Source of the DNA: JACKIP01 sp963710165 | GTDB lineage: Bacteria; Pseudomonadota; Alphaproteobacteria; Micavibrionales; Micavibrionaceae | Direction of reading: 5' to 3' | Length of the DNA: 64,000 bases | Assembly (NCBI GenBank): GCA_963710165.1 | Contig: CAVPYZ010000002.1 | Coordinates: 186,001 to 250,000 of the forward strand | Shown: piece after piece, positions 45,187 through 55,306 of the stretch | How positions within the stretch are numbered: position 1 is the first letter of the stretch | Layout of the letters: each line of letters begins with the position of its first letter | Notes under the pieces: model-generated | Told to the model about the DNA's origin: nothing | What the model saw: the letters and a program-made list of their open reading frames with translations, nothing else | Database searches by the model: none | Translations under genes and position numbers: made by a program

Positions 45187-45807
45187 TTACGCTGCTATTT
45201 TTTGCGGTCCTTTTTCGAATAACTCTGCAACATATTCCCAGTTCACTAAATTATCGACAAATGCTTCCAGATATTTAGGACGCGCATTACGGTAGTCAAT
45301 ATAATATGAATGTTCCCACACATCACAACCAAGAAGAGGTGTTTTATTATGTACCAGTGGGTTTTCACCGTTTGGTGTATTCATAACTTCCAATTTCCCT
45401 GATGCATCATCCTGCGCCAACCAGACCCAACCTGACCCAAATTGACCCGCGCCTTTTTTCAAAAACTGGTCACGGAAACCCTCATAACCGCCTAAATCCT
45501 CATTTATTTTTGTTTCGAGCGAACCGGGAAGTGATGTGCCGCCGCCGTTTTGCTTCATCCAATTCCAAAAATGGATATGATTGAAAAACTGACCTGCTTG
45601 ATTAAACAAACCCATATTGTCTTTGAAAGAAATCTTGTTAATTTCTTCTAGTGTTTTGTTTTCAAGGTCGGTGCCTTTGATCATTTCGTTTAATTTCTGG
45701 CAATAGGCATTATGATGTTTATCATGATGATATTCCAATGTCTCAGCAGACATATACGGTCCAAGCGCATCGTAAGAGTAGGGAAGTTCCGGTAATTCAA
45801 ATGACAT
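45187..45807 (-). CDS. sodB: Superoxide dismutase (Fe/Mn)
   Basis: The 206-aa enzyme has metal ligands in YHHDKHHNAY, FNHIHFWNW and DVWEHSYYIDY. GQFGSGWVWL with Gln-Phe-Gly-Ser-Gly favours the iron type. It detoxifies superoxide in the cytosol. Confidence 0.93.
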   Translation of the reverse strand: MSFELPELPYSYDALGPYMSAETLEYHHDKHHNAYCQKLNEMIKGTDLENKTLEEINKISFKDNMGLFNQAGQFFNHIHFWNWMKQNGGGTSLPGSLETKINEDLGGYEGFRDQFLKKGAGQFGSGWVWLAQDDASGKLEVMNTPNGENPLVHNKTPLLGCDVWEHSYYIDYRNARPKYLEAFVDNLVNWEYVAELFEKGPQKIAA

Positions 45808-45889
45808 GTTATTCTCCTTATAGTTTGTAATAAGTCAATTTATGATCTAATGAATAACCTAATCACATCATTTCAAATAGCAAATAGAA

Positions 45890-46636
45890 ATGCCAAAAAA
45901 ACAGACCAACAATTATATACAGGAAGAATTGATAAAGGTTGATCCCGATCGCTATCTGATCAGCTTGTTCGCGCCAAAGAAACGTCGGGAAGCGCTGTGG
46001 ATTTTATTTTTATTCAATCATGAAATTGCAAAAACACGTTTTGTCGTTACAGAAACCCAACTGGGTCTCATACGTTTGCAATGGTGGCGCGAAGAAATTG
46101 CAAAGTTATATAAAGGCGGTAGTGCGCACGGTAATCCTGTTTTAAAAGGGTTGGAGGTTATTATTCGTGATTATGGCCTGCCTGAAGCGTTATTTAATAA
46201 TATGATTTTCGCCCGTGAATTTGATCTGGAAGATGTCGCGCCGCAGGGTATAGAAGGTTTGATAAATTATGCCGACTTGACAACGACACCTTTGAATAAG
46301 CTAGCTTTGCAAATAGCAGGAGATGATCCTTCAGAAGAAAAAATACAAAAAATATCAGTGCGTTTTGCGCTAACCAAAATTTTTAAATTAATTCCGGCGC
46401 ATCAGGAAAACAGATTTACGATCATTCCCAAAAATCTTTATGCAGAGGTTCAGGAATATTTGATACACCGTGAAAAGATCACGCTCTACTCTTCTATATT
46501 AAAAGCACAAAATGCGCTTACACGTCTTTATGTGAAGCAGTTAAATTCGGTTCAATTTGATCCGCATGACCCAAAGTTGAATATGCCACCGTTATTTAAA
46601 GAGTTACGGGTTGCTTTGTCTGTATCATGTCCGTAA
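45890..46636 (+). CDS. Squalene/phytoene synthase-family protein, NDUFAF6-like
   Basis: The 248-aa protein has the prenyl-synthase-like fold with RLQWWREEI and REFDLED, and LFAPKKRREALWILFLFNHEI, resembling NDUFAF6-type proteins that help respiratory complex I assembly rather than true phytoene synthases, which have DxxxD motifs. In alphaproteobacteria the role is inferred. It converges with carA, overlapping by 41 bases. Confidence 0.75.
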   Translation: MPKKQTNNYIQEELIKVDPDRYLISLFAPKKRREALWILFLFNHEIAKTRFVVTETQLGLIRLQWWREEIAKLYKGGSAHGNPVLKGLEVIIRDYGLPEALFNNMIFAREFDLEDVAPQGIEGLINYADLTTTPLNKLALQIAGDDPSEEKIQKISVRFALTKIFKLIPAHQENRFTIIPKNLYAEVQEYLIHREKITLYSSILKAQNALTRLYVKQLNSVQFDPHDPKLNMPPLFKELRVALSVSCP

Positions 46637-47783
46637 ATCGTTCAAACAGATAAAAACTATCTTGAGGGCCGGGTGATGCTTCGGGATGATATTGCACAGA
46701 GAATGCCGGATAATCTTTAACGATAATTCCCTCATTTGACCCGTCAAACAGGCTTAGATGTGAAGCTTTCACATTATCCGGTAAGGTTTTCTCAATCACC
46801 GCAAAACCATGATTTTGTGAAGTAATCTCAACCAGACCCGTCTTTAAATCCTTTACAGGTTGGTTTGCTCCGCGATGCCCCAAATGCATTTTCTCTGTTT
46901 TTGCCCCCAGCGCCAATGCTAACAGCTGATGCCCAAGGCAAATGCCGAATATCGGAATATTATGCTTCATAATTTCTTTGATCATTGGCGTTGAATATTT
47001 TGCTGTTGCGGCTGGGTCGCCCGGACCATTTGATAAAAACAAACCATCTGGTTTATGCGCCATAATATCTTCCGCAGTCGAGGTGGCGGGTACGACAGTT
47101 ACTTTACAACCTGCACCAACCAGACAACGTAAAATATTTTGCTTTGCCCCGTAATCCACGGCAACAACGTGATATTTTGGGTCTTTTGATGTGGCATAAC
47201 CCTTATCTTGTGACCAAAGCCCTTGTTCCCAGTTATATGTTTGGGTGCAAGACACATCCTTTGCAAGATCTAGTCCTTCCAGACCACTCCATTCCTGAAC
47301 TTCTTTGCGAATAGCTTCGATATCAAATTCACCTGATGAATTATGTATGATGGCACCTTTTGGTGCGCCGTTATCACGAATATATTGTGTTAAAACACGC
47401 GTATCAACACCCGCGATACCCGGTAAGTCATTCTCTTCCATCCACTCAACCAAAGATTTGGTACTGCGCCAATTTGACGGCGTTGTTGGGTCTTCGCGCA
47501 CTATCATGCCTAGGGCAAACGGATTGACTGTTTCATTATCTTCACTATTTGACCCGACATTGCCGATATGCGGGAATGTAAAATTGATAATCTGGCTTGC
47601 GTAACTGGGGTCAGTCATAATTTCCTGATACCCTGTCATAGATGTGTTAAAACATATCTCGCCAATTTTCTTTGTTTTGGCGCCAAATCCCTTACCGTAG
47701 AAGACTTTGCCATCTTCCAAAACAATAAGGGCTGTCGGATTTTTTTTCATGATTTTTTTATTAGATAATTGTTCTATAGACAT
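46596..47783 (-). CDS. carA: Carbamoyl-phosphate synthase small subunit
   Basis: The 395-aa amidotransferase has the small-subunit N-domain (LVLEDGKVFYGKGFG-like, FNTSMTGYQEIMTDPSY) and a class I glutaminase domain with nucleophile Cys in GICLGHQLLALALG and VQYHPEASPGP. It feeds ammonia to CarB for arginine and pyrimidines; carB is not in the window. ATG 47783 is taken; an ATG at 47750 is possible. Overlaps the preceding convergent gene by 41 bases. Confidence 0.95.
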   Translation of the reverse strand: MSIEQLSNKKIMKKNPTALIVLEDGKVFYGKGFGAKTKKIGEICFNTSMTGYQEIMTDPSYASQIINFTFPHIGNVGSNSEDNETVNPFALGMIVREDPTTPSNWRSTKSLVEWMEENDLPGIAGVDTRVLTQYIRDNGAPKGAIIHNSSGEFDIEAIRKEVQEWSGLEGLDLAKDVSCTQTYNWEQGLWSQDKGYATSKDPKYHVVAVDYGAKQNILRCLVGAGCKVTVVPATSTAEDIMAHKPDGLFLSNGPGDPAATAKYSTPMIKEIMKHNIPIFGICLGHQLLALALGAKTEKMHLGHRGANQPVKDLKTGLVEITSQNHGFAVIEKTLPDNVKASHLSLFDGSNEGIIVKDYPAFSVQYHPEASPGPQDSFYLFERFTDMIQTKQPVTL

Positions 47784-47836
47784 GAAAACATAACATATAT
47801 ATTTTAAACCAAATTACAATATTAAAGGACGGATTT

Positions 47837-48298
47837 ATGGATAAAAGAGGCGAATTAAATTCCAAAATGAAAGACGCGATGCGCAGCAAGGATCAAGTTG
47901 CCTTGGCGACCATCCGTTTAATACTCGCTGCCTTGAAAGATAAAGATATTGTTGCACGTACAGAGGGCAAAACCGAAGGTATTCCCGATAATGAAATCTT
48001 ATCCATGCTACAATCCATGATCAAACAGCGTAAAGAATCGTCCATAACCTATGCAGAGGCAGAGCGTTTTGATCTGGCAGAGCGTGAAGAAGCTGAAATC
48101 AAGGTCATCGAATACTTTCTTCCGCAACAATTTGGCGAGACAGAAGCCAAACAGAAGATTGAGGACTTGATAAAAGAAATGGACGCCACACATATTAAAG
48201 ACATGGGACGCGTTATGGCCGAATTAAAATTACGTTATGCAGGGCAAATGGATATGGGTAAAGCCAGCGGAACTGTCAAACAAAAACTTGCCGCTTAA
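47837..48298 (+). CDS. GatB/YqeY domain protein
   Basis: The 153-aa protein has the YqeY fold with IRLILAALKDKDI and YFLPQQFGETEAK, like the tRNA-binding tail of GatB. It may act on tRNA, but the biochemical role is undefined. Divergent from carA, 54 bases apart. Confidence 0.88.
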   Translation: MDKRGELNSKMKDAMRSKDQVALATIRLILAALKDKDIVARTEGKTEGIPDNEILSMLQSMIKQRKESSITYAEAERFDLAEREEAEIKVIEYFLPQQFGETEAKQKIEDLIKEMDATHIKDMGRVMAELKLRYAGQMDMGKASGTVKQKLAA

Positions 48299-48326
48299 TC
48301 ATAAGCGTCAAAACTTAAGGAATATA

Positions 48327-49284
48327 ATGAGATACCTTCTATTTATTTGTCTTCTCTGCCTCTCATCAAACGTACAGGCAAAAGAATCTTTCGACACGTG
48401 GTTAAACGGCTTTAAAGCTACGGCTGAGAAAAAGGGAATATCACAAAGCACAATTACAATGGCACTCTCAAACCTTAGCCCCAATGACAGGGTTGTAGAA
48501 CTTGACCGAAATCAGCCGAGTAGTAAGTGGACATTTGCAAAGTATAGAGAAAAAATTGTGAGCCCCACACGTATTCAAAAAGGACGTACGCTTTATAAAA
48601 AGCATTATAATCTTCTTAAGGCCACAGAAGCCAAATACGGTGTACCTGCGGAGATTATTGTTGCCCTATGGGGTATCGAATCAAATTTTGGGCAAAATAC
48701 AGGTGGCTTTGACGTTATTCGCTCACTCGCAACATTGGCGTGGGACGGGCGTCGTGAAAAGCTGTTTACCGATGAACTTGTTAATGCGTTGAAGATTATC
48801 GATGCGGGACACGTGACACGCGATAATATGAAAGGTTCATGGGCGGGCGCGTTAGGGCAATGTCAGTTTATGCCGTCTAGCTTTAATCGTTTGGCACAAG
48901 ATGGTGACGGTGACGGTAAAAAGGACATTTGGGGCACGCAAGCCGATGTTTTTGCCTCTGCGGCAAATTATTTATCCAGAAGTGGTTGGGACGCAGGATA
49001 TCGCTGGGGTCGTGAAGTTGTTATCCCCAAGAATTTTTCTAAAAATCTTGAAGGTTTGAAAGTCAAGAAACCACTTTCTTATTGGCAGAAGTCTTGGCGT
49101 TCGTTTGCCCAATGGCGCAAATCTTCCGCAATCTAGTGGCATTACGGCGTCTGTTGTAGCACCCGATGGTCTTGAAGGGCCGACATACCTCGCTTATAAT
49201 AATTTCAGAGTGATTATGAAGTGGAATAAATCAACTTATTTCGCTACATCTGTCGGACTTCTAGCTGATCAGATCGCTCGTTAA
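48327..49284 (+). pseudogene. Lytic murein transglycosylase (MltB family), frameshifted
   Basis: From ATG 48327 (AAGGA upstream) there is a signal peptide (ending VQA-K), the GH103 catalytic Glu in LWGIESNFGQNTG, and LGQCQFMPSSF. One extra T at about 49092 breaks the frame, giving a stop at 49136. In the next frame the family C-terminus continues: GLEGPTYLAYNNFRVIMKW, then a stop at 49284. The patched protein is about 318 aa, normal for the family. It cleaves peptidoglycan in the periplasm. Probably the same kind of single-base error as in ruvX. Confidence 0.85.
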
Positions 49285-49317
49285 TTATATAATTATTATG
49301 CGGATTTGGATGCAAGT

Positions 49318-50304
49318 ATGACCATGAAAATATTCAAGACTTTTATCCTTTCAGCCCTACCTATCATGATGCTTTTTGGTTGCACACAAACGCAGCTGGG
49401 CGCGCATGTTGGTAAGCAGGTTTTTACAAATTCACAAACACAGGGAACGTTTAAGGTAGGTAACTCCTACAAGATTAAAGGGAAACGTTACTATCCGAAA
49501 GAAACCTATAATCTGACAGAAACAGGAAAGGCGTCTTGGTATGGACCCGGATTTCACGGGAAACGTACGGCAAACGGTGAAACATTTAATCAAAATGAGT
49601 TGACCGCCGCGCATCGCACTTTGCAAATGCCGAGTTTGATAGAAGTTACTAATTTAGAAAATGGTAAATCAGTCGTGCTACGTGTAAATGACCGCGGTCC
49701 TTTTGCCCATAATCGTGTTTTAGATGTTTCCAAAAGAGGGGCGGAGCTTTTAGGATTTAAAAATCAAGGCGTTGCAAAAGTACAAATTAAAGTGCTCGGC
49801 GATGAAAGCATGAGAATTGCCCAGATTGCCAAAGACGGCAGAAGCACACGCGGGATGGAAACAGCCTATAACCGTGATCAGGGACGTATTACACCCACTC
49901 CAACCAGAGTTGCTGCTAATCAGCCAACAATGGTGTCATCTCCCGTAAAAGTTGCCAGCGTAGAGCAAGAAGTTCTATATGACCCCTTTGGCCCTGCACA
50001 GAAAATTCCGGGAAAAATCGATGATACGGGTCGCTTTCTACCTGCACCCGTCGTGAAAAACACACTCGATCCGTCCGGACAAATTTATGTGCAAGCGGGG
50101 GCTTTTGGCGACCCGAATAACGCACGTACACTGTCCAACAGGTTAAATAGTATTGCGTCATCAAATGTAACTCCTATTGATGTTGACGGTGATATGCTAC
50201 ACCGCGTACGTCTTGGACCCTTTACAGAAATGGCGCAAGCGCAGAGCGTTTTAAACCGTGTTTCGGCGAGCGGTCAATCTCGCGCGATCATCGTTGTGGA
50301 CTAA
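49318..50304 (+). CDS. rlpA: RlpA-family septal lipoprotein with SPOR domain
   Basis: The protein starts at ATG 49318 or 49324, has a lipobox (MMLFGC), a double-psi beta-barrel (GKASWYGPGFHGKRTANGE, VNDRGPF) and a C-terminal SPOR domain (IYVQAGAFGDPNNA). RlpA enzymes cleave naked glycan strands at the division site. It follows the mltB-like gene by 33 bases. Confidence 0.9.
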   Translation: MTMKIFKTFILSALPIMMLFGCTQTQLGAHVGKQVFTNSQTQGTFKVGNSYKIKGKRYYPKETYNLTETGKASWYGPGFHGKRTANGETFNQNELTAAHRTLQMPSLIEVTNLENGKSVVLRVNDRGPFAHNRVLDVSKRGAELLGFKNQGVAKVQIKVLGDESMRIAQIAKDGRSTRGMETAYNRDQGRITPTPTRVAANQPTMVSSPVKVASVEQEVLYDPFGPAQKIPGKIDDTGRFLPAPVVKNTLDPSGQIYVQAGAFGDPNNARTLSNRLNSIASSNVTPIDVDGDMLHRVRLGPFTEMAQAQSVLNRVSASGQSRAIIVVD

Positions 50305-50388
50305 TACAAATACTCTGAATACGCTTTATTTGATTTTTCATGAATTTTCCGCGTGATTTTGCCCGTTGCCCTGTGTATTCTTCTTATT

Positions 50389-51513
50389 ATGCAACGTATC
50401 ATTTTATTCTTCCTTTTATGTCTTAGCCCTGTTTCACTTTGTTTTGCACAAGACCTGCAAACCTCTGCAAAGCAGGCTTATATTATTGATCACCAAACAG
50501 GCAGCGTTTTATTCAAAAAGAACGAGGCCGAAGAAATGCCCACATCATCGATGAGCAAAGTCATGACGATGATGGCAGTGTTTGAGGCCTTAAAAGACGG
50601 TCGATTAAACCTTGAAGACGAACTACTTGTCAGCGAAAAAGCCTGGAAAAAAGGCGGGTCAAAAATGTTTGTTGAGGTTGGCAAGAAAGTAAAAGTCGAA
50701 GATCTTATTCGTGGTGTCATCATACAATCGGGAAATGATGCCACGATTGTTCTTGCTGAAGCTCTGGCAGGAACAGAAGAGGCCTTTGGACGTCAAATTA
50801 CAACTCTTGCCAAAAAAATAGGGATGGATGATTCTAATTTCAAAAATGCCAGCGGTTGGCCGGAAGATGATCATTATTCCACTGCCAAAGACCTTGCCGT
50901 ATTGGCGCGTTATCTGATTGATACTTTCCCCGAATATTATAAATATTATGCTGAATTAGAATTTACGTATAGCGGCATTACACAAGGCAATCGTAATCCT
51001 TTATTATACAAGGATATTGGCGCAGACGGAATTAAAACGGGGCATACCGAAGCGGCAGGATACGGCTTAATCGGCTCAGGCGAGCGTGATGGACGACGCG
51101 TTATTATGGTTCTGAACGGAATGGAAAGCTCGAAGGAGCGTGAAGAGGAATCAACACGACTTTTAGATTGGGCGTTACGTAACTTTGAAAATAAAAAGCT
51201 GTTTAATAAAAACCAGATTGTCTCGAGCGTTAACGTTGTTCTAGGAGAAAAAGACATTTTATCCTTAAGGGTAGATGAAGATATTTTCCTTACTATTCCC
51301 CGTGGGTCGGGCGATATAACTGCGCAAGCAAGTTTTGACAGTCCTGTCATTGCCCCCATTGAAGAGGGGGCACGCATTGGTAGCCTGAAGGTATATATCC
51401 CGTCCTATGGACAGATTGAAACCCCATTATATGCGGCAGAAACTATTAATGAACCGGGGATTTTTGAAAAAACGCTCGCTAAAATGAAACTATTCATCAA
51501 GCAAAATATGTAA
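50389..51513 (+). CDS. D-alanyl-D-alanine carboxypeptidase (PBP5/6-like)
   Basis: From ATG 50389 there is a signal peptide (CFA-Q), then the catalytic triad boxes SSMSK, SGN and KTGHT of serine D,D-carboxypeptidases, and a C-terminal beta domain and amphipathic tail for membrane attachment. GTG 50353 is an alternative start. The stop overlaps the tmk ATG by one base. Confidence 0.93.
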   Translation: MQRIILFFLLCLSPVSLCFAQDLQTSAKQAYIIDHQTGSVLFKKNEAEEMPTSSMSKVMTMMAVFEALKDGRLNLEDELLVSEKAWKKGGSKMFVEVGKKVKVEDLIRGVIIQSGNDATIVLAEALAGTEEAFGRQITTLAKKIGMDDSNFKNASGWPEDDHYSTAKDLAVLARYLIDTFPEYYKYYAELEFTYSGITQGNRNPLLYKDIGADGIKTGHTEAAGYGLIGSGERDGRRVIMVLNGMESSKEREEESTRLLDWALRNFENKKLFNKNQIVSSVNVVLGEKDILSLRVDEDIFLTIPRGSGDITAQASFDSPVIAPIEEGARIGSLKVYIPSYGQIETPLYAAETINEPGIFEKTLAKMKLFIKQNM

Positions 51514-52145
51514 TGGCATCTCTTTCAGGAAAATTTATTACATTTGAAGGCGGGGAGGGCGCAGGCAAAACCACGCAAATAAAAATATTGTCAGATAAAC
51601 TCGTGACTGAAGGCTATAATGTCATTACAACACGCGAGCCTGGCGGCGTTCCCGAAGCGGAAAAAATAAGGGAGTTACTGGTACAAAATGACGGCGGTCA
51701 TTGGGACCCGCTTTCCGAATGTCTTCTCTTCTTTACTGCACGCCGGATGCATGTTGAAAAGCTTATCAAGCCTGCCCTCAAACAAGGAAAAATTGTTATC
51801 TCGGACAGGTTCACAGACTCGACTATTGCTTATCAGGGATATGGCCACGGCTTTGACCTCGATTTAATCCACCAGACAAAAAAACTCGCTATCGGAGACT
51901 TTAAACCGGATATAACGCTGTTACTGGATTTGCCAGTAAAGTTAGGTTTAGAGCGTTCTAAAACACGTTTGAAAAATATTAACTCGAATGAAGATAAATT
52001 TGAAAATCTGAATTTCGGTTTTCATGAAAAATTACGAAAGGGCTTTCTGTCTTTGGCGAAAGATGAACCAGACCGCTTTCGGGTCATTGACGCACAGAAT
52101 AATATTGAAGAGATCTCTAATAGAATATGGGAATCAATTATATGA
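51513..52145 (+). CDS. tmk: Thymidylate kinase
   Basis: The 210-aa kinase has P-loop FEGGEGAGKTTQ and the TREPGG and DRFTDSTIAYQG motifs. It makes dTDP. It overlaps the carboxypeptidase by one base and holB by 4 bases. Confidence 0.95.
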   Translation: MASLSGKFITFEGGEGAGKTTQIKILSDKLVTEGYNVITTREPGGVPEAEKIRELLVQNDGGHWDPLSECLLFFTARRMHVEKLIKPALKQGKIVISDRFTDSTIAYQGYGHGFDLDLIHQTKKLAIGDFKPDITLLLDLPVKLGLERSKTRLKNINSNEDKFENLNFGFHEKLRKGFLSLAKDEPDRFRVIDAQNNIEEISNRIWESII

Positions 52146-53290
52146 GCAATCTTTTTAATAGTGAATATGAGGATGTGAATGAAGCTGACATAGATCATTT
52201 GACACCGAGTGATCCATTCCCGCCCCCTAAAGAAAACGGATTATTTGTTTCGGAACAAACAATTGAGAAAGAATTTATAGATTTTGTCTCAAAAGATAAA
52301 GTGCCACATGCGGTTATTCTTAGCGGTATCAAAGGCATAGGAAAAGCCACTTTTGCCTATCGCATAGCACGATTTTTATTGACGTATGGCAAATCACGCG
52401 ACTTTACGTCAAGTCTATTTGGTGATGCAGACGCTCCTGTAGAGCTTCCTGAGAATATGAATATGGATAGAGAGTCTCCTGTTTTTCGGCGTATTATAAG
52501 TGGTGGTCATGCTGATTTTCTATCACTAGAGCCTGTCGATGGAAAGAAGGGGCTGGATGTACAACAAATCAGAAAAGTTGCCCCGTTCTTAAGAAAAACA
52601 GCCTCGGAGGATGGGGGATGGCGCATTGTTTTGATTGATGACGCCGATACCATGAATAGAAATGCGCAAAATGCGTTACTGAAAATTCTGGAAGAACCGC
52701 CCTCGCGTACGCTTCTCCTTCTTGTCTCTCATAATAGCGGTTCTTTTTTACCCACTATTCATTCCAGATGTCGAATTATATCTGTCTTATCACCCGGTTT
52801 TGATACTTATAAAAACCTTTTGCATCAAAAAGACCCGCACTTGAGTAAGAATGATATTGATATTCTTTACCAATATTCTTCTGGAAGTATAGGTAAAACC
52901 ATACAATTTCTGGATTTTGACGGACTTGACCTTCTTAAAGATATTACAGGTCATCTTGGGTCATTTCCAAAAGCAGACTTTGAAAAAATACATCTATTTT
53001 GCGATAGCTTTGGCCGTGCGAATAAAGAACAACAATGGCAAAATTTTGGCGACCTGATGATATGGATATTTCAAAATCTGGCGCTTCATAAGGCGCGAGG
53101 TCAAACTCTGCCTGATAGCTTGCAAGATATAGAGCCTCTTAATTCCTTATGGTCACTTGAAGAACAACTTGAAATATGCCAAATGTTAGAGAGCAAAATA
53201 AAACGTGCCCATTTTTCCAACCTGGATAAAAGAGAAACGGCACTGGAAATATTTATGATTTTGCAACAGCAAATGAATAATCATAACTAA
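52142..53290 (+). CDS. holB: DNA polymerase III subunit delta'
   Basis: From ATG 52142 (ATGA overlap with tmk; the upstream ATG at 52127 is less likely) the protein of about 382 aa has a degenerate P-loop (SGIKGIGKATFAY), IDDADTMNRNAQNALLKILEEPP and the SRC motif (HSRCRI) of clamp-loader delta'. It helps load the sliding clamp. tmk-holB-metG order is common. Confidence 0.92.
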   Translation: MSNLFNSEYEDVNEADIDHLTPSDPFPPPKENGLFVSEQTIEKEFIDFVSKDKVPHAVILSGIKGIGKATFAYRIARFLLTYGKSRDFTSSLFGDADAPVELPENMNMDRESPVFRRIISGGHADFLSLEPVDGKKGLDVQQIRKVAPFLRKTASEDGGWRIVLIDDADTMNRNAQNALLKILEEPPSRTLLLLVSHNSGSFLPTIHSRCRIISVLSPGFDTYKNLLHQKDPHLSKNDIDILYQYSSGSIGKTIQFLDFDGLDLLKDITGHLGSFPKADFEKIHLFCDSFGRANKEQQWQNFGDLMIWIFQNLALHKARGQTLPDSLQDIEPLNSLWSLEEQLEICQMLESKIKRAHFSNLDKRETALEIFMILQQQMNNHN

Positions 53291-53303
53291 AAATAGAGCA
53301 TCA

Positions 53304-54860
53304 ATGTCAGAAAAAAATTATTACATCACAACCCCCATTTACTATGTGAACGGCGACCCGCATATGGGTCACGTTTATACAACAATGGCATGTGACGTTC
53401 TGGCACGTTTTAAGCGACTTGACGGATATAATGTCAGGTTTCTAACCGGTACAGATGAACATGGGCTGAAAGTCTACCAAAGTGCACGTGATAAGGGCAT
53501 TTCGCCACAAGAACTGACAGATATGTATTCACAAAAATTTCGTGACTTACAACAGCAATTTAATTTATCGAATGATGACTTTATCCGTACAACAGAAGAG
53601 CGCCACAAAGAAGGCGCGCAAGCATTATGGAAGAAGCTGGAAGAAGCCGGAGACATCTATCTGGACAGCTATGTCGGTTGGTATGCGGTTCGCGATGAAG
53701 CTTATTATAATGAAGATGAATTATTTGAGGACGAAGACGGTATAAAACGCGCAAAAGAGTCCGGTGCAGAGGTAAAATGGGTGGAAGAAGAAAGCTACTT
53801 TTTCAGATTATCCGCATGGCAAGACAGGCTTTTAGAATTTTATGAAGCTAACCCGAATTTTATCGAACCACAATCACGCCGAAACGAGATTTTAAGTTTT
53901 GTAAAAGGGGGGCTAAAAGACTTGTCGATTAGCCGCACAACATTTGATTGGGGTGTTCCCGTTCCCGGTAATGATAAACATGTCATGTATGTCTGGATCG
54001 ACGCACTTACAAACTACATTTCTGCTCTGGGCTATCCTGATACATCTTCCGATCACTATCAAACATTCTGGCCGGCGGATATACATATGGTTGGCAAGGA
54101 AATTACACGATTCCACTGTGTTTACTGGCCTGCCTTCTTAATGTCAGCACAGCTGGACACGCCGAAAAAGGTTTTTGCCAATGGCTGGATGACGGTTGAG
54201 GGCGAAAAAATGTCCAAATCTGTCGGTAATGTAATTACGCCCGAAACATTATTAGAGAGATATGGTCTGGACGGCGCACGGTTTGTATTGATGCGCATTG
54301 CGCCGTTCGGTAATGATTGTGACTTTTCTCACGAACATGCCATTAATCTTATTAATTCTGAGCTAGCAAACGGTCTTGGCAATCTTGCTCAACGTTCACT
54401 CTCGATGATTGTTAAAAATTGTGAAGGACAAATTGCAGAGCGTACAAATTTGACGAGTGATGATCAAACCCTTCTAAATAATACGTATGCAATGCTGGAC
54501 AAAGTGAGACAAGAGTTTGAGGGTGTACGCCTGCATAAAGGGTGCGAAGAAATCTGGAAGATTGTATCGGCGGCTAACGGCTATATCGACGCGCAAGCGC
54601 CTTGGACGCTTAAAAAAACTGATCCTGAAAGAATGGCTATCGTTTTATCGGTCCTATCAGAAGTCATTCGTTGCCTCGGCATTATTATCCAACCTTTAAT
54701 GCCCGATAGTGCAGATAAAATTCTCTCTCAGCTATGTATTGATAATGCAGAACGTAATTTTTCTTACTTAACCGCTGATCATGCCGTACAAGCAGGAACG
54801 ACAATAGAACAACCTCAAGGCGTGTTCCCGCGTATTATCGAAGAAGATAGGGCCGCTTGA
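53304..54860 (+). CDS. metG: Methionyl-tRNA synthetase
   Basis: The 518-aa class I synthetase has the HIGH-type motif HMGH (PHMGHVYTT) and KMSKS (EKMSKSVGN). It lacks the C-terminal dimerisation extension of longer forms, normal for this subgroup. Start ATG 53304, 13 bases after holB. Confidence 0.96.
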   Translation: MSEKNYYITTPIYYVNGDPHMGHVYTTMACDVLARFKRLDGYNVRFLTGTDEHGLKVYQSARDKGISPQELTDMYSQKFRDLQQQFNLSNDDFIRTTEERHKEGAQALWKKLEEAGDIYLDSYVGWYAVRDEAYYNEDELFEDEDGIKRAKESGAEVKWVEEESYFFRLSAWQDRLLEFYEANPNFIEPQSRRNEILSFVKGGLKDLSISRTTFDWGVPVPGNDKHVMYVWIDALTNYISALGYPDTSSDHYQTFWPADIHMVGKEITRFHCVYWPAFLMSAQLDTPKKVFANGWMTVEGEKMSKSVGNVITPETLLERYGLDGARFVLMRIAPFGNDCDFSHEHAINLINSELANGLGNLAQRSLSMIVKNCEGQIAERTNLTSDDQTLLNNTYAMLDKVRQEFEGVRLHKGCEEIWKIVSAANGYIDAQAPWTLKKTDPERMAIVLSVLSEVIRCLGIIIQPLMPDSADKILSQLCIDNAERNFSYLTADHAVQAGTTIEQPQGVFPRIIEEDRAA

Positions 54861-55306
54861 TGTCAGAATATACATGGTTCATTTACGCAATTATGGCCGC
54901 AGCGGCCTGGGGATTGGGTTATGTACTGGATGAGCGTATTTTGAATAGCGGCGTATCACCAATAACACTTGTTTTAATTCAAGCTATCATTGCTTTGCCA
55001 TTGTATCTTACAATATGCGGTAAGTTTGGATTTTCTACGAGTGATTTCCAACTTATTTATAGTGATAAATGGATACTATTTTATACAATACTGGCAGCCT
55101 TGTGTATTGTAGGAGGTAATTACTTTATACTTCTAAGCCTGAGTGAAAAGAATGCTACATTAACAAGTATTGTTGAAATCAGCTATCCGCTCTTTATTGT
55201 TTTCTTTTCTTGGTTACTCTTTAGAGAAAGTCACTTAAATTTGTCTGTCGCTATGGGCGGGGTGCTCATTTTTTCCGGCGTCATCATTATATTGAGGAAC
55301 AATTAA
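54860..55306 (+). CDS. Half-size EamA/DMT-family membrane protein
   Basis: From ATG 54860 (overlapping the metG stop by one base) this 148-aa protein has about five hydrophobic helices and the EamA-type C-terminal FSWLLFRESHLN and GVLIFSGVIII. Full DMT exporters have two such repeats; this is a single repeat, so it may form a dimer. Substrate unknown. It ends directly before tatD. Confidence 0.8.
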   Translation: MSEYTWFIYAIMAAAAWGLGYVLDERILNSGVSPITLVLIQAIIALPLYLTICGKFGFSTSDFQLIYSDKWILFYTILAALCIVGGNYFILLSLSEKNATLTSIVEISYPLFIVFFSWLLFRESHLNLSVAMGGVLIFSGVIIILRNN

